Assembly: GCF_964340395.1 (NCBI RefSeq)
Contig: NC_135569.1
Coordinates: forward strand, 1,695,123 to 1,757,122
From: Glandiceps talaboti
Taxonomy: Eukaryota > Hemichordata > Enteropneusta > Spengelidae
Direction: 5' to 3'
DNA: 62,000 nt
Positions 1 through 22,279 of the stretch are shown here, piece after piece (positions within the stretch are counted from its first letter, which is position 1; every line of letters starts with the position of its first letter). The notes beneath the pieces were generated by a model, which was not told the DNA's origin, searched no databases, and worked only from the letters and a program-made list of their open reading frames with translations. The position numbers and the translations under genes were made by a program.

Positions 1-596
1 TGAAAGCTCTTTTGTGTTGATTTTGAGTTATCACTCCCTCTGACATATCACTCTCTTCAGATCTCCACACGTATACACATTTACTTTGTCCCTGAGACCT
101 ATCCACATAGTTTCTTGGGTCATTTGCTTTTACTTGTATATAAAAGATATTTTTGAAAAAATGGAGTTGAAGCACATAGATGTACGGCTTACTAGCGTCA
201 TGAAAGTTAATATTTGTAGTTCTGGGCGACACAAGAATGATTCGATTTTATGCGTGAACAGGGTTGTCGTGTTCCCGGGCAGATTGACTGGTGTGGTGAA
301 TCGAGTTGACCATGGTCCTTGGGGAAGGAGGTGTCCAACGTTCGGTGCTTACTCACTCAATCATAACGATTTATTTCACGTCAAAGCGTGTTAGAGGTCG
401 AAACGTCGTCGTCTTTGTGTTGAAGACAGATCACTTATTGAGTGACTACCGTTGGAAAAACATGCCAAGCGAACATCAAAACAACTTTAATAAGATAAGT
501 TTTGTACTTCTGCGAGGAACAGCGATTCTGGGGGCTGGCGTTGGACATAGCGTACCGTGTTTTTACAAGGTCCGTGTGCTTGGTTTAGTTTGAACT
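1..596. other. upstream region of the WxxW gene, no gene recognised
   Basis: Two overlapping plus-strand open frames of about 100 codons (86-394 and 306-593) show no domain, no signal peptide and no codon bias that I can recognise. The region probably holds the 5' UTR and promoter of the gene starting at 597, but I see no convincing core promoter motif. Confidence 0.4.
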
Positions 597-12408
<11,812 letters not shown>

Positions 12409-12471
12409 ATTTATACTATCCATACTTTTGCATTTCTACATGCTGGTTAAATCACAATTACAACTACATGT

Positions 12472-12477
12472 AATAAA
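12472..12477 (+). promoter_or_regulatory. polyadenylation signal AATAAA
   Basis: AATAAA lies 64 nt downstream of the TGA at 12406-12408 and supports the short form of the WxxW protein. Confidence 0.5.
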
Positions 12478-12518
12478 TCTAAAAATTGTTTAAGTATGAT
12501 ACATTTATTTGACTCTAG

Positions 12519-12843
12519 AGGTGGTTGGCGTGAACGTGTGAAATTACACAAACAAACAAACAAACAAACAAGACTGCTTACTGCATCACACTTTGCAATA
12601 ATCGCCTGTCAGCCAGAGTTAACACAATCTCAACCATGTACACAGGCCGAACCATACCTGTCAACGAAGCCCAAATTATTATGCCTGTACTGTCAAGTAA
12701 AACAGCTTGAATCACGTCCGTCCATACTGCCTCAATTAAGCCCGTCAACACAGAATCAATTATTGTCAGCACAGGGCAGGTGCCACAGCAGCTCCAATCA
12801 TAATGCCTCTCACAGCAACGTCAATTTTCTTTCACTAAAGTGA
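12519..12843 (+). CDS. possible alternative last exon of the WxxW gene
   Basis: A donor (AA|GTACGT) lies at 12395/12396, inside the last exon of the short form, and an acceptor (gactctag) ends at 12518. Joining them keeps the frame and would replace the last residues with about 108 more, giving 338 aa in total. The added tail is Gln/Ser/Thr-rich and begins over a simple CAAA repeat, which argues it may be noncoding. The short form has a polyadenylation signal 64 nt after its stop, so it is the better model. An alternative isoform is possible but unproven. Confidence 0.25.
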
Positions 12844-14194
12844 CTTTTTGGCACGTGCGCCCATTCACATCAACCTCCTATCATCGGAAAAAAGAGGAAA
12901 ACCCAGCAAAACATTACAGCGACAGGGACATTTGTCTGTCATGTACTCACAATTTTTTTTTTATTCCCTTACAGTTCATATTCACGAAAATAGCAGCTTG
13001 ATTTTACAAGACAAGATAAGACAAGACAAGACAAGACAGGATCAGGATCATCGGGTCATCCTTTTCTCTGTGTTAATAATCTGGAGTCTCTCTACTCTAT
13101 TATTTATATACAGTAACTGTACATATATCTAGATAAATACGGCATTTACAGGGTATTATCATATTTTGCTTGGACACACAAATCGTTTTATTTCGGGATT
13201 TATATAAATCAATATGGCGATGTATTTTTTGAATGTTTCTGTATGTAAATAAATAACTTAAATCGTTGGGAAATGTCTGTGTTGTACGCACCCGCCAATA
13301 TATGACGTTAGCCTCCTTCCCTATTATGAGAGGGGTCCTCTTATTTTACGTATATCATGTTATATCAGATGATCAGAAGCACTAGTATAGGGTGACCACA
13401 ATGTTAGGGTATTCTACATCCCTTGTACATCTAGCTGGTTCGCTCGATATGCACTGCCAATAAAGTGAAAAGTTGGCCTTATTTTAAAACTTTTGTGCTT
13501 AACTTATTACACAGTCACCAGCATTTAAACAACTCAGCATTTGCCTAATCGAAGATATTTTAGTTATTTCTTACTTGTAATAATATTTGCAGTGATAAGA
13601 CATTATAGCATTTGAAGCATTTAATTGTGTAAATGAATATTAACTTATCATGGAAAACATTTTACTGACAAATACACTTTAAACATATTTGGACTCATTT
13701 TAGCCTCGGAAAATCAACATCATACCTGTAGGGCTGGACGAAGCAAGGCGCCATCACTGGTAGAGTGATTTTATCTTTTGTTTTCTTTTGTTGCCTTCCG
13801 AGCATACGTATACCATGGGCTGAAAATGTTAACGCTGAACGTGCTTCTATCTGCATTCTTTATTATATTTCATACTTTGAAAGTGTACCATATTAAAATG
13901 GCACTAAAATACATCGGTCAAATTCTAAGCTCGGCCAATAAGATCGCAAGGTATACATTAATACGTAGCCTGGTAAGATCCGTCGTGTCACCCTGTCACG
14001 GCGTACTTTACAGACTAATTAATACCAGCTCATTCCGTTCACTTTTATCTATATAGCATAAACACTGAAGCCAAGTAAAACTGTCTATCAAGGACTATAA
14101 TAAAGGTATATACGATGCAAGAACCTGCGTGTCAGGTTCTTGCAAACGGGACACTTCAATTCAACCAACTGTAAGCTTGAACTTATATCGGAGT
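12844..14194. other. intergenic spacer between convergent genes
   Basis: The WxxW gene (plus) and the lectin gene (minus) converge here. Contents: an AAGAC-rich simple repeat near 13005-13036, a plus-strand AATAAA near 13248, a minus-strand AATAAA at 13859-13864 (possible poly(A) signal of the lectin gene) and a short inverted repeat at 13970-14013. No coding region is recognised. Confidence 0.5.
13970..14013. mobile_element. 44-bp inverted repeat related to 50012-50091
   Basis: Arms of about 20 bp (CTGGTAAGATCCGTCGTGTC against CTGTCACGGCGTACTTTACAG read in reverse). The same arm sequences occur at 50012-50091, so this is a dispersed family rather than a chance hairpin. Confidence 0.5.
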
Positions 14195-15588
14195 TCACCA
14201 ATACACCACTGGAGGCTCATGATCCGCTTTCCTGATTTTCATCATACTACCACTTATACTTGGTGTCTCCCAATCATCCCATTGTAGGCTATTGTATTGA
14301 CCATACTCTACATTCAGTTCCGCGTGATGACACGTGTTATACCACCACCCACTGTAGTAACTTACTGCACAGTTGGAAGCAGAACTCATGTCGTTATCAC
14401 TATCTCGGGTTGTGAACTGCATATTGCGATGATAGTCCAGTTTATCGCCCAAATCGCCGTTCGTCTTGTGACCAACTCTCAGCCGGTACTTATCGTTTTC
14501 GTGTGCTATGGAGAAATAGTCGTAGACGATGAATGCGGCTTCGCCCTGTACGTTTACTAAATCAACGCGAAGCTCTTGGCGGCGCTGTCCGGTTAGTCTG
14601 TTGAGTTTTTCGTTACCTAGCCAGAATTCGGAATTCAAATCGCCGAAGCCGAGTTTGTATTCGTTCCAGTCTCGGTTGAAATCGATAGACATGTCGAACC
14701 GACGTTGAATGATTGTATATCCACCGTCATCCGTGTCCATATCGCAATAAACATCGAACGAACCTTTACCTGTGATAAATTGAAGAATACAAAAGTGTTT
14801 ACTCTCAAAATAGTCATATGGATGTCAAATTGGATTTTGTATTCATAAAATAACTCTACTGTGTTATCCTATTTGAAAAAAACAAACAATATGAAACAAC
14901 ATATATATAGCAATTCTATATTTGTAACTCAATAAATTTGCCAGAATTAAATCATGTTTGAAATTATTTTACGTACAGTAACAAACTCCGACACTTTGTA
15001 ACTCTTTTCAATTTATTGAGTTACTAACATGGATGTGGTATATCTTGTTTCACATTTATGAACAAAAAAATGAAAAATAAATATCAATTTGTCATCTATA
15101 TGTTCTGGTGAGTCATTTCATGATTTTACATCACATAGATTTTGTATGATTGCCCCAAAACACCAAATTGAAACTCTATTTCATCTTTATTGTTCTCACA
15201 CTGGTCCACTGTTGCATCATGGGAGTTAGCAGACATATATATGTATTAGATGGACACTGAATATGCATGACTCCTAAGTGCTTATTGTCTTCAGATAAAT
15301 AATCATGAATATTCAGTGTGCATCTAATAAATATGTACGTCTGCTAAGTCCCATGAGGCAACAGTAGGGTGGACCAGCCTGTGTACAGATGTGAAAAGAG
15401 TTTCAATCGCGCAAAATTAACGTGATGTGAAATCATGAAATGACTCCAGAACCCAAATGTATTTTCGCCAAAACAGAAAATATGCACCACTGGTTGAATG
15501 ATATTTGTACACTCACCATCTGGGTCAATAGTATAAATCCCACTCTGTGTGAATCCATGACTTCTGGCGTCAGAGCAGTCACGTGGTA
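14195..15588 (-). CDS. fibrinogen-related domain, two exons (15588-15517, 14769-14195)
   Basis: Complete FReD starting DCSDARSHGFTQSGIYTIDPDG and continuing through VYCDM, GGYTIIQRR, GFGDLNSEFWLGNE, LRVDL, a Ca site D-S-D-N-D (564-568), NCA, WWYNTCHHAELN and MKIRK. Cys422/Cys450 and Cys575/Cys588 have the family spacing. The Cys-His pair that shapes the acetyl-group pocket in tachylectin/ficolin-type domains is present (CHH). Protein ends with a short unique tail and TGA at 14195-14197. The family binds acetylated sugars; ligand here is unknown. Confidence 0.95.
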
Positions 15589-18500
15589 CTGTAAGCAAAT
15601 ATCACATGACACAGATTAAATATCTTAAATAATTTCACATCTATCATGCACATGACTGTATAAACACAAAAACGAACGTTTCTGTCACATTGCTATTCGG
15701 ATGCCTCTGATTGCAATATGATACGGTTAGGCCTTAGATTTAGCTATATGATCAACATACAGAACCAAGTGATATACTGTAATTGATTTTAGCACATGTA
15801 ATTTAAAATTCAGATTTCTTACAAGACCCTATCAAGGTCTCGTGTTTTGGCTGTTCTGGCAAAGTAAATTACATGTCTGATAGCTTTGAATATCTGGACA
15901 TACACAGTCACGTACATTACGTGTATATGAAAGTAGAATTTCGTATGTATGCACGCATGCGTAGAATCATGATAATTCAAGCCATTATAATTCAACGAAA
16001 GTCTATCATATCAAATCTTACCTATGTATGTTTTACAAACAAAACGTTGTTTATTTAAACAATTAGCGTCATTCCAGTTGCCATAGATATCCATCATTTC
16101 AACGCAGTCTTGCAGGCCTTGGAAATTATTTGGTTGTCCTGTGGAAGAAAAACAACGAATTCGTGTTTGGTGCAGTTCTTGTAATTTTCTTCTTAAGATG
16201 TTTTGGCAAAATAATTCGTTTTCAATCCACGTCTTCTATGTAACTTATAAACTAAAGGTACCCATCCATATCCCACCTACCTACCTAAGTACCAACAAAC
16301 CCACCAACCACCTATACCACCCATCCGTATCCCACCTACCCACCTACCTACCTATCTATAAACCTACCGACAACCTACACCCACCCACCCACCCATCCAC
16401 CTACCTACAGTAAGTTTTTACAACAGTACATAAATCGTTACATTTAAATCCAGTAGTTTTAAGGATTGAAAAATCCATGACACCTCTGACCACTATTGAT
16501 AGAAGTATGAGATGATATTTACACCGGAAATAATCTGAAAATCTGAATGTGCGTCAGTACAAGTTATAAGACGAGGTAAAAACTCACCACAAATCTCTTT
16601 CAGTAGTTCAATTGTAAATGTTTCTGAAGATATAATGTTATTTGTGTGCCAGGAATACACATTGCCTGTGCCGGAACAGTCCGCCATATTGGAAATTATC
16701 TGATTGATCGACAGGATCCTGTCCCAAATATTGAACTGCGATAGTTCACCGATAAACGCCTGGTTTGGATCGAATGTACCTCCAACAGTATCTTGATCTT
16801 GGCCTAAGATCAACACGCCACCCCCTCTTATATAAAGACCCATTTTAAGTCCCGTTCCTTGCTTCGCGACTTTTCCATCCTTGACTATCTGCCAGTCGCC
16901 ATTTTCAGAATCCCAAGTAGCGCAGATATGATGCCATTTCTCGTCATTTGCGCTGATGTTGCCAACACCACTTTTGGCATTTTCATCAAGAACAATCAAT
17001 TGTATGTCAGAGTAGTCGTATACAACAAATTCATTGACAAAACCAGAATAGGCCGCATAGGAGACAGGGGTTCCTCTATTGTTCGACCCTGTCTTCATCC
17101 AGAAACATGTCGTAATGGTATGCATATCTGGTATAGGCTGGAAAACGGTCACATTGGATGAACTCTGAAGAACGTACTCGAAATCTTCCATACCTATCAA
17201 TGAAGTAAACAGAAAAAATGACATGTCAGAAATAATATGAAACGTGTGTCACCGGCAACATTGCAATAATTATTCTTTCGGCAATTGCAATTTGGTCACT
17301 ACTCGAATCATCACGATGCTGAACGAAGCAATATAGAGTGACTTGAGTGGATTGTTGTTGATGTGTGAAACGAAAGAACCGAAGCAATTCGTGTTTGCGT
17401 TTGTTTTTGACTACCGAGGTATATTATAACTGTTTGGGATGACTGATGCTATGTTATAATAACTTATACCTTTAGGTGTACTACGTGTACTTTGTGGTTA
17501 ACGATTGCCTCCAAACCTACTAGGTATATATGCAACCACATGATGGCTAACAAGTCTTTTTTCTTTGTTGCTCTCACTACATGTTGTGTGCATTCAAAAG
17601 CATCAAGAAAAATCGCGTGAAATTATGCATTTTACCATCAATATCGTCATAATTTACCATTTTTCCAAAAAGCTGTGGTCAAAGGCATATTGTCTGACCA
17701 CTGGTACATTCCTTCTCGGTGTAAGTCATGCAGACCAATCCACAAATGGATAGCTCCATCCTCATCCGGAACAAGGTTCTTTAGCTTATCAAGAATGTAT
17801 TCGTGTTCCGCATCATCTCGTACACTGTAAACAACATCCGAAAATAAAGTTCGACTAACATTTACTTCAAAGGGAAACAAGATGAGTTGAAAGTTTTGGG
17901 CGTTGTTTTTGCTGTATAGTTAAAAAGGACTCGATGTATTCTACTTGTCTGTCTGACTCTCGGTAAAGCTGCATTCTCAAAAGGCAGAGCATATATTTCA
18001 TTTGAACTGAGTCAGTAAAAGTGTGAATGGGGGGGGGGGGCAGTTTATGACGACGTGAGTGGAGATGATCGTAGTCATGTAGAACTAATATAGTTAAAAA
18101 GGACTTGATGTATTCTACTTGTCTGTCTGACTCTCGGTAAAGCTGCATTCTCAAAAGGCAGAGCATATATTTCATTTGAACTGAGTCAGTAAAAGTGTGA
18201 ATGGGGGGGGGGCAGTTTATGACGACGTGAGTGGAGATGATCGTAGTCATGTAGAACTAATATAGTTAAAAAGGACTTGATGTATTCTACTTGTCTGTCT
18301 GACTCTCGGTAAAGCTGCATTCTCAAAAGGCAGAGCATATATTTCATTCGAACTGAGTCAGTAAAAGTGTGAATGGGGGGGGGGCAGTTTATGACTAGAC
18401 GTGAGTGGAGATGATCATAGTCATGTAAAACTAATATACTAGCCTAATACTAATAAACAAATACTACTGACAGTGTCTTTCTACCAACCTTAGTAAATCA

Positions 18501-19025
18501 GCACTTCCTTCCAGTTGGCAGTAATCCCTGGCTTGATGCCACGACATCTTATCTTTACTAAAATAATAACAATGCATTCCATACTTGTGCCAACCTTTTC
18601 GACAACCTTGAAGAGAAAGATGATTGTATTGCCTTACATTCCATGGAATTTAGTCAATATTGATATAACTATAAAGTAACATGCCATTGTGTAGAAATAA
18701 TATATACAGCATAGTGTGTGTATTGCGTTATGTGTTGAAATGGTTGGACGGACTTTGTATACACTTTTAATAGTTTAAAAAGTTTGTTTTTGTAAACTAT
18801 CAAAATATATTCCGAATTAGCTTCTCAAGCTGAATATGCACAATGAAGTCACGTGTCACATATTATGTTTTTACCACCCCATAATTTGCATACAGCTATG
18901 CAAATTTCTGTTTAAATTAATGGTCATCAAGAATACCAGTCGTTAGGTAGTAATATCAACACGATCTACTTATGGTACATTGATATCAAATGGAATCTGT
19001 GTCTCTTTCTATCTATCTATCTACC

Positions 19026-19081
<56 letters not shown>

Positions 19082-19791
19082 CATGTACATGCATGTATCT
19101 GTCAGTCTGTTCTCTCACTCTCCTCTGTCTGTCTGTTCACTCTCTCCTCTGTCTCTTTGTGTCCTCGCTCTCTCTGTCACTATTTGTGTCTGTCTGTCTT
19201 GCTGTATGTATGTATGTATGTATGTATGTATGTATGTATGTATGTATGTATGTATGTATGTGTGTGTGTATGTATGTATGTGTGTGTGTATGTATGTATG
19301 TATGTATGTATGTATGTATGTATGTATGTATGTATGTATGTATGTATGTATGTACATATGTCTGTGTCCTATATAGACTAATTTTTTTCTACAAAACGTT
19401 AACCATACTGAAATTAGGTCATATCCCATATTTACGCCAAATAACTTTCTAAGATTAACATTTTAAATCGGCAATCTATGTTAACTTCAGATTTGAATAA
19501 TCTATTATGAAATTATATATTTCTGTGATGTTTAGTTGTAATCTTACCTTTCTCAACATCGAAGTGTTCTATCTTCTCTTCAATTTTCTGTAATACTTGG
19601 TTCAAATTGCTCTCAAAACTCTGTAAAACCGCCTTGCAGTAGAGACTGTCTAATTTCGGAGTAGATTCAAGCAAGCACGTACCGTCGTTATCATCCCGAT
19701 TAACCGAATCACTTTCGGCCACAGAACGCGAGACACGATGTGTTGAAACACACAGTATATGACAAAACATCAGGAAAATTACTTTTCCCAT
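14195..19791 (-). CDS. secreted lectin: coiled coil, CTLD interrupted by pentraxin, fibrinogen-related domain (632 aa)
   Basis: Exons in transcript order: 19791-19548, 18606-18489, 17824-17658, 17193-16588, 16138-16022, 15588-15517, 14769-14195. Phases are 1,2,1,1,1,1; the sum is 1899 nt (632 codons plus stop). Domains: signal peptide 1 to about 17, helical coiled-coil-like segment about 50-80 with nearby Cys, CTLD 83-176 plus 380-413, pentraxin 178-378, FReD about 421-622. The start ATG has A at -3 and G at +4. CTLD, pentraxin and FReD are all Ca-dependent recognition folds of invertebrate innate immunity, so a secreted multivalent pattern-recognition protein is inferred. The helical segment suggests oligomers. 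Skipping the pentraxin exon keeps frame (430 aa) and restores a normal CTLD. The individual domains are certain; co-inclusion of all exons in one mRNA is inferred from phase and order. Confidence 0.85.
15201..15377. mobile_element. MITE-like inverted repeat, arms about 65 bp
   Basis: Left arm 15201-15266 and right arm 15311-15377 are diverged inverted copies (both begin CTGGTCCA read inward, and share TTAGCAGAC and ATTAGATG blocks). A 17-bp piece of the spacer (ACTCCTAAGTGCTTATT) recurs near 61228. It lies in the intron between the two FReD exons; its right arm overlaps no exon. Confidence 0.6.
16022..18606 (-). CDS. C-type lectin domain, three exons (18606-18489, 17824-17658, 16138-16022)
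   Basis: Joined without the pentraxin exon these give a complete long-form CTLD: an extra N-terminal Cys pair (CRKGWHKYGMHC), WIGL at 149-152, then WKNG immediately followed by QPN, a conserved Glu after the next Cys, WND at 400-402 and the final FVC. QPN mixes the mannose-type EPN and galactose-type QPD motifs, so sugar preference cannot be called, but the Ca-site-2 residues are present. The second CTLD intron is phase 1 and splits WKNG from QPN; it houses the pentraxin exon. Confidence 0.92.
16261..16407. repeat. ACCC/ACCT-rich simple sequence
   Basis: Cryptic tetranucleotide repeat of CCAC/CTAC/CCAT motifs in the intron between the pentraxin exon and the last CTLD exon. Confidence 0.85.
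16588..17193 (-). CDS. pentraxin cassette exon (201 codons, phase 1-1) inside the CTLD
   Basis: A single 606-nt exon encodes a full pentraxin domain. The family signature H-x-C-x-[ST]-W-x-[ST] is present at 265-272 (HICATWDS). Cys206 and Cys267 are 61 residues apart, the same spacing as the conserved disulphide of C-reactive protein. Calcium ligands align as Asp309, Gln310, Asp311, Asp318 and Gln321 in the GQDQDTVGGTFDPNQAF block, with conservative Glu-to-Asp changes; the first-loop Asp appears replaced (VNE). An extra Cys pair (349, 378) lies at the C-terminal end. Acceptor TTGATAG| and donor TGTG|GTGAGT are both good. It is symmetric, so it can be skipped without frameshift. Confidence 0.92.
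17917..18435. repeat. three tandem copies of a 172-174-bp unit
   Basis: Copies begin at about 17917, 18091 and 18263. They are nearly identical except for the length of a poly-G tract and a few substitutions, so the triplication is recent. It sits in the intron between the first two CTLD exons. Confidence 0.92.
19025..19354. repeat. (TCTG)n and (TATG)n microsatellites
   Basis: TCTG run at 19025-19080, mixed pyrimidine sequence, then TATG run at 19204-19354 with TGTG interruptions. Lies in intron 1 of the lectin gene. Confidence 0.92.
19548..19791 (-). CDS. lectin exon 1: signal peptide and helical oligomerisation segment
   Basis: Encodes MGKVIFLMFCHILCVS, a compact hydrophobic leader, then an acidic linker with Cys38 and Cys52. 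A Leu/Ile/Val-heptad-like helix follows (LNQVLQKIEEKIEHFDVEK region, residues about 62-81). Collectin- and ficolin-like lectins often place a coiled coil before the lectin head, so trimerisation is plausible. The donor AAAG|GTAAG leaves phase 1, matching the CTLD exon. Confidence 0.8.
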
Positions 19792-22105
19792 ATTGCGACA
19801 CAAAGTGTTATACCTGATTCAAGCGACTCCTTCAAAGTTTTCTTACGCAAACTCACTAATGTGTAAAACCAACGGAATATTTTGATGTAGTGTTTTGGCA
19901 TACCCGTCTTTTCCAATGTCAATGGTTTAGTTCCCGTAGGCATTTATGAATGTGTATATACTGGTTTAATTTCTATGTTTATTATTACGCTAGCCTAGTC
20001 AGTCATTTCAAACACTCTGTTGAGTGAACCATAATCGACGTGGGACTATCGAGAAATACGTGAGAGGGCAACCTGTGGGAAAAGACCCAAAGGGCATTGA
20101 CTCTGTATTTATTTTTAATTCATCAACTCAGACGTGTGTCTAATGGAAGACAGGACGTGTACAGAACTGATGCTGCTGTAGGGATACGTGCCTTCCTTTG
20201 CTTAATAAGCCCTGTAGGCGAAACGTTTCATTTATTACAAGCCTACCCCTATTAAGCCCCCCCCCCCTTCCAATCAACAATATATTCAGTATCATTTCAA
20301 TTACAGACCCTGAGGTTTATGCTTCAATCTACTACCAGGATAGGATTATCTTCACAATATGTCACGTGACGTGTCTATATACCTTTATACAACCAAGTTC
20401 AGTTATTTATAGATGTCTGTAATCCGAACGTCGTTCAATATCAACTTGATGTGGGACTATTAAACCTGGTGTTTTGAAGGTGTCAGAAAAATCTTCTCCT
20501 TGTCACATATATGTACATTTTTATGAACCCAACCACAGCACATATAAGGCTTCAATCCGTAAAGAATTTAAGTTCCTGTATCTGGTATTGAGTATGAATT
20601 CAGTGTGTGTATTTTTGTGTGCTGTTGTGTATGATATATATGGTCACGTGACTGTGAGCGAATTTATGTCAGTTTGATGATGGATGTGTAAGGAGAGCTC
20701 GAGCACCGTGGTTTGATATTGTGATAAGACTTCCTAATACCCTCAAATCCCACCAGTCCAGTCCACCACTGATAAAACGATATTTTAATCACACGCATCC
20801 AATAACTGTGAAATTGGTAGTACATTCGCCTTAATTTTGTCTTTTTTTACCCATCTATTGTTTCATACTTGTGTATGCTCCTGCGACACCGCCCTCAACG
20901 ACGGTAAGCTTAAGCGTTAAACCGAACTACAATCTGATGACGTAAGCTTACGGTGTGTTGTGATTACATGTCACTAATATAAAGATATTACTACTACTAC
21001 TACAATACCTGCTAACAACCCGACACCTGAAAGTCGTCAACAAGTCATCTCGTTTTAAGGTTGAGTTCGAGTGATCAACTAAATTATTTGAGTTGGGTAG
21101 TCTAGCTCAAAAATACTGTCATAATTATCATTTCAGAATAAACAAATTACCATAATGATATATCGTTATCGCTTGCCGTCAAATGTAACAAATTATTTAT
21201 TTAACCCATTTTACCCCATTTTTATCTCAATTTGATTATGTTGATGAATGCATTGTGTCCAGGTTTGTCACGACAGAACGATCCAATTCATTTATTGCTG
21301 AAATACCTCAATTAATGGATGTATTAGTGAGATACATCCATGCTCAATCCAACAAAACGTTAAACGATCGATGGGTAGCCAATCGTTTTGCATACAGTAT
21401 ATTATATAACTTTTTTGCGTCAAAATAGACAAGAATAAAACGCTCTGTCGAGAAGTCTGGCGTTTATAGTTTCAAAATCAGTTGAAAACCAAGATATACG
21501 CCATAATTTGAAGACAACGTCACGCTTATATAATTACTCATTTTGGGCCAGGTAACACAGAACGACATGAACAATTTGGTGACGTCAGCTGTTTACGTAT
21601 GCATGAATAAACAAAGAGCATGAGACGTGACGTAAACAGAACTGTAAACCAGACTCTAGGGAAAACAACGTCCCAACATAGGTGATACTTACATGGTTCC
21701 TGTACAATACTTTCGCGAGAAGTAAAGTCGAGGATTTGAAAAGTATCATCTAAGGACGTCTTTCGAACTGGTATGTATTTATATTTAACAGATTTATCTT
21801 GTTACTTTTACTAGAAGTGGAGTGTAATTTCGGATACCACATACATTGAGGTCCATGGATAGCTATGTTTGGAACTGTCATGTCATCGACTGTCATAAAC
21901 TAATTTTAAACAACATTTGACCACTACAAGCGCCCCCCCCCCCCCTCCTCTCCCTTTTCTGTATCTGTACCAAGCCGCGGTTATACTTCCATGCATGAAC
22001 CCTAGCACAGACACATTACTTTGTTGTTGGAGTTGGCTATAAATTATATATCAGGGTGAGCCACGAGTCGTTTATCAACATTTCAGATTACATGTGGCTC
22101 TTAAG
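19792..22105. other. upstream region of the lectin gene and possible 5' exon of a plus-strand gene
   Basis: Divergent spacer. No coding domain. A plausible noncoding first exon ends at about 21771 (CGAACTG|GTATGT), preceded by a segment rich in CGTGACGTAAAC-type CRE-like sequence (21590-21640). It could feed the acceptor at 22086 or the one at 23049. Poly-C tracts lie near 20258 and 21931. Confidence 0.3.
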
Positions 22106-22279
22106 ATGGAACCAAGGAGATGCATAGATGGAAGCAAAGATGACGATGAAGTATATGGTAGTTTTAGAGTCCCTAAGGCCCATGATTTATTTTCCGATCG
22201 ACTCTACTCTCACAAATTCAATTCCGGAATTCGAAAACAGATGTGTACACTGAAGCCATACAGGGAAATCTATGGGTGA
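22106..22279 (+). CDS. unrecognised 57-codon ORF
   Basis: ATG in a strong Kozak context (AAGATGG), 20 nt after a good acceptor (ACATTTCAG, ending 22086). The product is charged and Arg/Lys/Tyr-rich (MEPRRCIDGSKDDDEVYGSF, then RVPKAHDLF and a C-terminal REIYG), soluble, with no signal peptide or membrane span. A short out-of-frame upstream ATG at 22092 overlaps it. No family recognised. It may be a small protein or a spurious frame in a 5' leader. Confidence 0.3.
   Translation: MEPRRCIDGSKDDDEVYGSFRVPKAHDLFSDRLYSHKFNSGIRKQMCTLKPYREIYG

Noticed and set aside
86-593. Two open frames upstream of the WxxW leader exon
   Set aside because: No domain, no leader and mutually overlapping in different frames; likely chance in the 5' region.
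14297-14560. Plus-strand frame opposite the FReD exon
   Set aside because: Antisense shadow of a clearly coding exon.
16859-17161. Plus-strand frame opposite the pentraxin exon
   Set aside because: Antisense shadow; the minus frame carries the pentraxin signature and splice sites.
18980-19452. Cys/Val/Met-rich frames
   Set aside because: TCTG and TATG microsatellites in intron 1 of the lectin gene.
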